A DNA stretch of 11,866 nucleotides from Actinomycetota bacterium (lineage in GTDB: Bacteria; Actinomycetota; Actinomycetes; S36-B12; CAIYMF01), in NCBI GenBank assembly GCA_009699025.1, contig WLOZ01000029.1, positions 1 through 11,866 on the forward strand. Reading direction: 5' to 3'. A program made the position numbers and the translations under genes. The notes below the pieces were generated by a model. That model was not told where the DNA came from. It searched no databases and worked only from the letters and a program-made list of their open reading frames with translations. Positions 6,694-11,866 of the stretch are shown in pieces (the first letter of the stretch is position 1; every line of letters begins with the position of its first letter).

Positions 6694-8361
6694 CTACATC
6701 CGTTCCGGCGCCTCGACCCCGCACAGGGCGAGGCCGTTGGCGATGACCTGACGAGTAGCAGCGCACAGCCAGAGCCGGGAGATGTGCAACGGCTCGAGCG
6801 GCTCGTCGCCACGAGGCAGCACCCGGCAGGTGTCGTAGAAGCGGTGGTAGGCGGTGGCGAGGTCCTCGAGGTACCGAGCGACGCGATGCGGCTCGCGCAG
6901 TTCGGCGGCTGAGGCGACCACACCCGGAAAAGCCGCCAGCGACGCCAGCAGTTCGGACTCACGATCGTGGGTGAGCAGCGAGGGGTCGAGGCCCGCGGCA
7001 CGCCAGTCGATGCCTAGCTCGTCGGCCGAGCGCAGCACCGAGCAAATGCGCGCGTGGGCGTACTGCACATAGAAGACCGGGTTGTCGTTCGTGCGTTTGA
7101 TGAGCAGGTCGAGGTCAAGAGTGAGAGGCGAGTCGACCGGGTAGCGGATAAGCGTGTAGCGCGCGGCGTCGACGCCCACCTCATCGACAAGGTCCTCGAG
7201 CAGGATCAGCGTTCCGGCCCGCTTCGACAGCCGCACCTCCTCGCCGTTCTTCATCATCTTCACGAGCTGGCCGATGAGCACCTCAACGTTGAGGTCCATG
7301 TCGTCGCCCGCGCACGCCGCCACCGCACGGAGCCGGTTGACGTAGCCGTGGTGGTCGGCCCCCAGAAGGTAAATGTTGATGTCGAAGCCGCGCGAGCGCT
7401 TGTCGACGTAGTAGGCGGTGTCGCTGGCGAAGTAGGTGAACTCGCCGTCGGCCTTGACGAGCACCCGGTCTTTGTCGTCGCCGAAGTCGGTGGTGCGCAG
7501 CCATACCGCTCCGTCGAGTTCGACGACGTGGCCCTGACCGCGAAGCTTCTCGAGGCCGCGGTCGACCGCCCCGCTCTCGTGCAGCGCGCGCTCAGAGGCC
7601 CACACGTCGAAGTGCGTGCGGAACAGTGCGAGCACAGCGCGCTGCTGGGCGAGTTGCCGCTCATAGCCAGCCTCGCGGAAGGCTGTTGACTGCTCGTCGT
7701 CGGGCAGCTCGAGAAACTCCGGGTGCTCGGCCACAATTTCGGCGGCGAGGTCGACGATGTAGCCGCCGTGGTAACCGTCGTCGGGCACCGGTCGGCCGTT
7801 GGCAGCCGCCATGATCGAGGCGCCGAACTTCTCCATCTGCGAGCCGCGGTCGTTGATGTAGAACTCGCGGTCGACCTCAGCCCCCTGGGCGGCCAGCACG
7901 CGCGCGATGGCGTCGCCGACCGCGGCCCAGCGGGTGTGCCCGAGGTGCAGAGGACCGGTGGGGTTGGCCGAGATGAACTCGACGTTGAACCGCACTCCGG
8001 CCAGCGTGTCTCCGTGACCAAACGTCTCCCCCGCCTCGACGATGGCGGCCGCGAGCTCGCCGGCGGACGCCGCGTCGAGGGTGATGTTGAGGAAGCCGGG
8101 ACCGGCGACGTCGACCTTCACGATGCCGACGGAGGCTGCGAGCCGGGGAGCGATCACCTCGGCCACGACTCGGGGGGCGACTCCCGCTGGCTTAGCAAGG
8201 GTCATGGCCACCGAGGTGGCCCAGTCGCCGTGCTCACGGCTACGCGGGCGCTCGATGCGCCCGTCGGAGGGAAGGTCGGAGGGCTTAAGGGAGAGTTCGC
8301 CCGCCTCAACGGCGGCGCGCACCACCTCGACGACGAGGTTTGACAGCTGCTCTGGGGTCAC
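6694..8361 (-). CDS. argS: Arginyl-tRNA synthetase
   Basis: Class I synthetase that charges tRNA-Arg in the cytosol; 555 residues, a normal bacterial length. The N-terminal Add1 domain (about 1-100) is followed by the catalytic core with the HIGH-type motif HLGH at 139-142 in SANPTGPLHLGHTRWAA. TTDFGDDKDRVLVKADGE and LLGADHHGYVNRL are typical ArgS core motifs. The KMSKS position reads RLSKRAG (377-383), and departures here are common in ArgS. NPVFYVQYAHAR opens the DALR anticodon-binding domain, which runs to the C-terminal M555. The start is GTG at 8361 with TAGGGT exactly six bases upstream, suggesting a leaderless transcript. It is divergent from the 975-residue gene and followed directly by the racemase gene. 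Confidence 0.97.
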   Translation of the reverse strand: MTPEQLSNLVVEVVRAAVEAGELSLKPSDLPSDGRIERPRSREHGDWATSVAMTLAKPAGVAPRVVAEVIAPRLAASVGIVKVDVAGPGFLNITLDAASAGELAAAIVEAGETFGHGDTLAGVRFNVEFISANPTGPLHLGHTRWAAVGDAIARVLAAQGAEVDREFYINDRGSQMEKFGASIMAAANGRPVPDDGYHGGYIVDLAAEIVAEHPEFLELPDDEQSTAFREAGYERQLAQQRAVLALFRTHFDVWASERALHESGAVDRGLEKLRGQGHVVELDGAVWLRTTDFGDDKDRVLVKADGEFTYFASDTAYYVDKRSRGFDINIYLLGADHHGYVNRLRAVAACAGDDMDLNVEVLIGQLVKMMKNGEEVRLSKRAGTLILLEDLVDEVGVDAARYTLIRYPVDSPLTLDLDLLIKRTNDNPVFYVQYAHARICSVLRSADELGIDWRAAGLDPSLLTHDRESELLASLAAFPGVVASAAELREPHRVARYLEDLATAYHRFYDTCRVLPRGDEPLEPLHISRLWLCAATRQVIANGLALCGVEAPERM

Positions 8362-8367
8362 CTCACG

Positions 8368-8373
8368 ACCCTA
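8368..8373 (-). promoter_or_regulatory. Putative leaderless-type -10 box for argS
   Basis: TAGGGT on the minus strand is followed by six bases (CGTGAG) and then the argS GTG start. The geometry is the same as for lysA and the divergent plus-strand gene. No good -35 hexamer is seen. An alternative reading is that GTGAG acts as a weak, very close ribosome binding site for a leadered transcript, but the spacing would be poor. Confidence 0.4.
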
Positions 8374-8412
8374 TCGGCGGTCTGCGCCGCAGCCTCCCGA
8401 CCTCTACGAGTG

Positions 8413-8423
8413 GTGGCTGCCAC
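8413..8423. promoter_or_regulatory. Inverted repeat GTGGC-T-GCCAC in the divergent promoter region
   Basis: Two perfect 5-bp arms flank a single T in the 87-bp gap between argS and the fusion gene. The repeat lies where the -35 region of the plus-strand promoter would fall, a typical operator position. It is short and could arise by chance in GC-rich DNA. Confidence 0.25.
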
Positions 8424-8436
8424 ACAGGGTCACAGG

Positions 8437-8442
8437 TAGCGT
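8437..8442 (+). promoter_or_regulatory. Putative leaderless-type -10 box for the kinase/phospholyase fusion gene
   Basis: TAGCGT is followed by six bases (AGCCAG) and the ATG at 8449. No Shine-Dalgarno sequence is present before this ATG, which supports a leaderless start. The -35 region (8414-8419, TGGCTG) is a poor match and overlaps the inverted repeat. Confidence 0.4.
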
Positions 8443-8448
8443 AGCCAG

Positions 8449-11376
8449 ATGGCCGACTACGAGGGCATCGACTTTCTGGCGGTGGGCTCACTTCCCGCTC
8501 CCCGCGTGACGACCGCAGACGCCGAGCGCATCGCCCGCGACGAGTTCGGCCTCCACGTCTCAGCGCTGTCGCTGGGCAGCCAGCAGGACGCCAACTTTCT
8601 CCTCACCGAGACCGATGGAACTGTGGTCGGAGTTCTGCGAATCGCCAATCCCGCGTTCACCCATGCCGAGATCGATGCGCAGGATGCCGCTGCCGAGCGC
8701 ATCGCTGAGCGTGAGCCCGACATCCGAGTTGCGACGCTCGTGCATCGTGATGGTGTGCCGCTGGCAGCCACGGTCGAGACTCCCGACGGCCCGGCTCGCG
8801 CCCGAGTGCTTCGCTTTCTCGAGGGCGGCACCCTTAGCACCAAGGGGTACCTCTCCCCGAGCACCATGGCCAGCCTCGGCGACCTCGCCGGGCGGTCAAG
8901 TCGGGCGCTGGTCGATTTCGACCATCCCGGACTCAACCGCAGGCTGCAGTGGGACCTGCAGCACTCGAACGAGGTCGTCGCTCACCTAATCGGGCATGTC
9001 TCCGACCCCGGGCGTCGAGAGCGGGTGGCCGAGGCCGCAGCTTCCGCCTGGCTGGCCGTACTACCGGTTGCCGGCCGGCTGCCGCGGCAGGCCATGCACC
9101 ACGACGTCGCCGACACCAACGTGACCTGCCGCACTGCGAATGGCATCGTGACTCCCGACGGAATCCTCGACTTCGGCGACCTCACCCACTCATGGGCGGT
9201 AGGCGACCTGGTGGTGGCGATCGCCTCGGTGCTGCACCACCCGGGCCTTGAGCCTGCGAGCGTGCTTCCTGCGGTGCTGGCCTTCCACGCGGTGCGCCCC
9301 CTCTCCTCCGACGAAGTGGCGGCACTCTGGCCGCTGGTGGTGGTGCGCGCGGCGGTTTGCGTGATGAGCAGTGAGCAGCAGGTAACTCTCGACGTCAACA
9401 ACCACTACGCCTTGGAGGCGATGGCCGAGGAGTGGGCGATGTTCGAGGCCGCCACCGAAGTGCCGACCGCGGTGATGACGGCGCTGATCCGTGAGCGTCT
9501 GGGGCTGGCTGGCCCGGCCCGGGCAGAGGCGCTTGAGGAAGGCCTGCTGCGAGGGCTCGTAGCCTCGGAGATCGAGGTGCTCGACCTCGGGTGGGATTCA
9601 GAACTCATGGATCGTGGCTCGTGGCTAGAGCCCCACGCCGAGGAGTCTCTTGCCGCTGCAGCGCTCGCCTCTGGGGCTGCCGCGGTGGTGACTCGATTTG
9701 CGCAGCCACTGCTCACGGCCTCGCGAGCCATGGCGACAGCGTCACCCGCGACCGTTTCCACCGGAGTCGACCTCTGGGTGGGCGAGCCGACTCACCTCGT
9801 CGCACCCTGGCCGGGCGATGTGGTATCGCTCGACGACGGCTTCGAACTGCGCGGAGTCGACTTCACGCTGGCGGTCACGGGGGCGTCGCTTGCGGGGCAT
9901 GCGGGGACGCGCCAGATCAACCGTGGAGATGATCTCGCCACGATGTCAGCCGGCGCCCGGGTTCACCTCTCGCTGCGCATGGTCGACGCTCCCCGCGTGC
10001 CCGCCCTGGTGCGACCCGAGTATGCGCCGGGATGGCTCGCGCTGGTGGCAGATCCGTCTCCGCTGCTGGGGCTTTCGACCAGTCACGACACGCGCAACGA
10101 CGACCTCCTTCACCGCCGTGACCACTCGGTCGCCTCGGTGCAGGAGCACTACTACGACTCACCGCCCCGCATCGAGCGTGGCTGGCGCCACCACCTGCTC
10201 GACACCGAGGCACGTGCGTACCTCGACATGGTGAATAACGTCGCTGTGCTGGGTCACGCGCATCCCTCGGTGGCCGATGCCGCTGGCCGGCAACTGAACC
10301 GCCTCAACACCAACTCTCGCTTCAACTACGGCGCACTTGTGGAATTGGCTGAGCGGCTTGCGGCGCTCGCGCCCGACCCACTCGACACAGTGTTTCTGGT
10401 CAACTCGGGCTCCGAGGCGGCCGACCTCGCGCTGCGCCTCACCCTTGCGGCCACCGGGCGCCACGACGTGCTGGCGGTGGGCGAGGCCTATCACGGCTGG
10501 ACCTACCTCTCAGACGCCGTGTCAACCTCCACAGCCGACAACCCCGACGCCCTCTCCACTCGACCGGAATGGGTGCACGTGCTCGACTCTCCCAACTCAT
10601 ACCGGGGCACGTATCGCGGGGCGGAGTCGTGGCGCTATGCCCACGACGCCGTGCAGATGATCGACGCGCTCGCCGCGGGGGGAACTCCACCGGCCACACT
10701 CATCGCCGAGGCCTTCTACGGCAACGCCGGTGGCGTCGCGCTTCCTGACGGATACCTCAGCGCGGTGTACTCGGCCGTGCGGCGGCACGGCGGCCTCGTG
10801 ATCGCCGACGAGGTGCAGGTCGGGTACGGCCGGCTCGGACGATGGTTCTGGGGATTCGAGCAGCAGGGAGTCGTGCCCGACGTCATCGCAGTGGCCAAGG
10901 CCATGGGCAACGGCCACCCCCTCGGCGCCGTCATCACCTCGCGCGACGTGGCCGAGCGGTATCGCACGCAGGGCTACTTCTTTTCCTCGACGGGCGGCAG
11001 CCCGGCGTCGAGCGTTGTGGGGCTCGCTGTGCTCGACGCACTGCGCGACGAGGGTCTTCAGGCCAATGCGGCAGGCGTTGGCGAGCACCTGCGGCGACGT
11101 TTGCTCGCGCTCGCCGAGCGACACCCCCTGATCGGCGCGGTGCACGGAGAGGGCCTCTACCTAGGAGTCGAGCTGGTGCGCGACCGTGTGACGCTCGAGC
11201 CCGCGACCGAGGAGACCTACGCGATCTGTGACCGGATGCTCGAGTTGGGGGTTGTCGTGCAGCCCACCAGCGACCGCATGTGCGTGCTCAAGATCAAGCC
11301 CCCGCTGTGCCTCGACGAGGCTGCTGCCGACTTCTTCGTCGACACCCTCGACCGCGTGCTGAGCGAGGGCTGGTGA
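8449..11376 (+). CDS. Fusion: APH-type kinase, degenerate M23-like domain, class III PLP phospholyase/aminotransferase
   Basis: The product has 975 residues in three parts. Residues about 25-340 form an aminoglycoside/hydroxylysine-kinase-like domain with an intact catalytic loop (H217-x-D219 to N224 in HHDVADTNV) and metal-binding DFGD (241-244). Residues about 435-540 resemble an M23 peptidase but have apparently lost metal ligands. Residues about 565-975 form a class III PLP enzyme: NSGSEAADLA (652-661), YHGW (681-684), ADEVQVGYGR with D787, and PLP lysine K817 in AKAMGNGHPLGAV. The PLP part resembles the ethanolamine-phosphate and phosphohydroxylysine phospholyases (ETNPPL/PHYKPL). In humans hydroxylysine kinase acts just before PHYKPL. 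I infer that one protein phosphorylates a hydroxy-amine and then eliminates phosphate; the substrate is unknown. A plain aminotransferase is the alternative. No signal peptide is seen, so it is probably cytosolic. Confidence 0.88.
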   Translation: MADYEGIDFLAVGSLPAPRVTTADAERIARDEFGLHVSALSLGSQQDANFLLTETDGTVVGVLRIANPAFTHAEIDAQDAAAERIAEREPDIRVATLVHRDGVPLAATVETPDGPARARVLRFLEGGTLSTKGYLSPSTMASLGDLAGRSSRALVDFDHPGLNRRLQWDLQHSNEVVAHLIGHVSDPGRRERVAEAAASAWLAVLPVAGRLPRQAMHHDVADTNVTCRTANGIVTPDGILDFGDLTHSWAVGDLVVAIASVLHHPGLEPASVLPAVLAFHAVRPLSSDEVAALWPLVVVRAAVCVMSSEQQVTLDVNNHYALEAMAEEWAMFEAATEVPTAVMTALIRERLGLAGPARAEALEEGLLRGLVASEIEVLDLGWDSELMDRGSWLEPHAEESLAAAALASGAAAVVTRFAQPLLTASRAMATASPATVSTGVDLWVGEPTHLVAPWPGDVVSLDDGFELRGVDFTLAVTGASLAGHAGTRQINRGDDLATMSAGARVHLSLRMVDAPRVPALVRPEYAPGWLALVADPSPLLGLSTSHDTRNDDLLHRRDHSVASVQEHYYDSPPRIERGWRHHLLDTEARAYLDMVNNVAVLGHAHPSVADAAGRQLNRLNTNSRFNYGALVELAERLAALAPDPLDTVFLVNSGSEAADLALRLTLAATGRHDVLAVGEAYHGWTYLSDAVSTSTADNPDALSTRPEWVHVLDSPNSYRGTYRGAESWRYAHDAVQMIDALAAGGTPPATLIAEAFYGNAGGVALPDGYLSAVYSAVRRHGGLVIADEVQVGYGRLGRWFWGFEQQGVVPDVIAVAKAMGNGHPLGAVITSRDVAERYRTQGYFFSSTGGSPASSVVGLAVLDALRDEGLQANAAGVGEHLRRRLLALAERHPLIGAVHGEGLYLGVELVRDRVTLEPATEETYAICDRMLELGVVVQPTSDRMCVLKIKPPLCLDEAAADFFVDTLDRVLSEGW

Positions 11377-11405
11377 CGGTCGCGTACCGGGCCGCGTTCC
11401 GCTGA

Positions 11406-11411
11406 TAGCAT
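11406..11411 (+). promoter_or_regulatory. Possible -10 box for tRNA-Arg
   Basis: TGATAGCAT fits an extended -10 (TAGCAT at 11406-11411) and ends 12 bp before the tRNA. It lies in the 47-bp gap after the fusion gene stop. No clear -35 hexamer is visible, and no hairpin terminator separates the two genes, so readthrough transcription is also possible. Confidence 0.3.
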
Positions 11412-11423
11412 CGGGACCCCCGA

Positions 11424-11495
11424 GCCCCCGTAGCTCAGGGGATAGAGCGGCGCCCTCCGGAGGCGTAGGCGTAGGTTCGAATCCTACCGGGGGCA
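11424..11495 (+). tRNA. tRNA-Arg(CCG): tRNA-Arg, anticodon CCG
   Basis: The full cloverleaf can be built by hand. The acceptor stem GCCCCCG (11424-11430) pairs perfectly with CGGGGGC (11488-11494), with discriminator A at 11495. The D stem is GCTC/GAGC. The anticodon stem GCGCC/GGCGT includes one G-U pair, and its loop CTCCGGA puts CCG at 11457-11459, reading codon CGG. The T arm is GTAGG-TTCGAAT-CCTAC. The variable loop has four bases. The 3' CCA is not encoded (CGT follows) and would be added by a nucleotidyltransferase. Confidence 0.97.
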
Positions 11496-11544
11496 CGTGG
11501 ACGCAGAGACCGAGTCATTCGCGAGCGGTGCAAGCGCGGGCAGT

Positions 11545-11677
11545 TCAGGGCTCGGTCGGGGCTGGCGACGCGCTGACCAAACGAGCCACGTAGCCGTTGG
11601 CCCAGACGATCGCATCTGCCACTGTGTCAATAACGGCCAGGTCCCCGACCTGCGCTTCGTACCGGGCCCAAAGGCAC
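11545..11677 (-). pseudogene. Candidate small gene with a one-base frame break behind a perfect Shine-Dalgarno sequence
   Basis: AGGAGGTGA (11680-11688), a complete match to the 16S anti-Shine-Dalgarno sequence, lies just before a GTG at 11677. Read straight, the GTG gives only 16 residues (VPLGPVRSAGRGPGRY) and stops at 11627. Another frame, however, has coding-like composition (about three quarters G/C at third positions) and reads RYEAQVGDLAVIDTVADAIV and on to a TGA at 11545. Skipping one base in the CCC near 11665 would join start and frame into a protein of about 43 residues. This may be a decayed gene, a programmed +1 shift, a sequencing error, or chance. I do not recognise the family. 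Confidence 0.3.
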
Positions 11678-11679
11678 GT

Positions 11680-11866
11680 TCACCTCCTCCCCCTTAGCGT
11701 GATCGGGCGCTGGGCCCTCAGTGCGCGACGGACGCGCGCGGCCTCAGCCGATGTCACGAGGTCGCGGCGCAGAGCCTCAGCCAGAGCGAACTGAAGTCGC
11801 TCGGTCATGACGTGGCCAATCGAGTCGATCAGGGCACGCCACAGCTTCGTCGCCGGCACACCGTCA
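11680..11866 (-). CDS. Unidentified protein, C-terminal part (possibly AbiEi-like)
   Basis: The last 61 codons of a minus-strand gene whose start lies beyond the right edge. The visible protein begins DGVPATKLWRALIDSIGHVM, continues TERLQFALAEALRRDLVTSA, and ends in an Arg-rich tail (RRALRAQRPITLRGRR). Third codon positions are about 78 percent G/C, as expected of real coding DNA here. The pattern of a VPAT-x-x-RALID segment, then ERLQFALAEALRRDLVT, recalls the middle of AbiEi-type antitoxins and related DUF559 proteins (TSxxRTLxD followed by an ALxEALRRGLxT helix). This is pattern memory, not a search, and the terminal TGA is embedded in the Shine-Dalgarno sequence of the next small unit. 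It faces the tRNA-Arg gene, a common site for accessory genes. Confidence 0.55.
   Translation of the reverse strand, partial: DGVPATKLWRALIDSIGHVMTERLQFALAEALRRDLVTSAEAARVRRALRAQRPITLRGRR

Noticed and set aside
7054..7689. Plus-strand open frame of 211 codons opposite argS
   Set aside because: Antisense shadow rich in Val/Glu/Asp/His with no domain features; argS motifs on the other strand are unambiguous.
11424..11495. tRNA-Arg as a proven attachment site
   Set aside because: No second copy of the tRNA 3' end and no integrase occurs in the window, so integration is only a possibility raised in the findings.
11497..11697. Plus-strand open frame of 66 codons after the tRNA
   Set aside because: No ribosome binding site, unremarkable composition, and it is opposite a stretch with better coding character on the minus strand.

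Overview
The window is high-GC DNA with the gene order argS - (insert) - lysA - hom - thrC - thrB - rho, all on the minus strand. This is the classic actinobacterial lysine/threonine cluster next to rho, known in mycobacteria and relatives, so the source is very probably a member of Actinomycetota. I cannot name a family or genus from sequence alone.

Layout, left to right. 1-517: the 5' part of rho on the minus strand, cut by the window edge inside a run of identical 18-bp repeats. 518-782: the gap between thrB and rho. Just upstream of rho it carries a strikingly C-rich, G-poor leader that looks like a Rho-utilisation (rut) site. 783-5516: thrB, thrC, hom and lysA, which overlap or abut and so form one translationally coupled block. 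hom, thrC and thrB convert aspartate semialdehyde to threonine; lysA makes lysine from diaminopimelate, the other branch from the same precursor. 5596-6690: an alpha-methylacyl-CoA racemase-like family III CoA-transferase fold gene, placed between argS and lysA, where it does not belong in the usual order. 6694-8361: argS. 8362-8448: a short divergent promoter region with a small inverted repeat. 8449-11376 (plus strand): a 975-residue three-part fusion. It has an APH/hydroxylysine-kinase-like kinase domain, a degenerate M23-peptidase-like domain and a class III PLP aminotransferase/phospholyase domain. 11424-11495: tRNA-Arg(CCG). 11545-11866: two small minus-strand reading units, the 3' end of an unidentified gene (possibly AbiEi-like) and a possible small frameshifted gene behind a perfect Shine-Dalgarno sequence.

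Three genes (argS, lysA and the fusion gene) show the same start arrangement: a TANNNT hexamer, exactly six bases, then the start codon. This is what leaderless actinobacterial transcripts look like, and it suggests lysA-hom-thrC-thrB has its own promoter while the racemase is read from the argS promoter.

The most interesting items are the possible autogenous Rho control element, the repeat-expanded Rho N-terminus, the kinase/pseudo-peptidase/phospholyase fusion and the displaced racemase. No obviously new multi-gene defence or mobile system is visible, apart from the unresolved small genes next to the tRNA.
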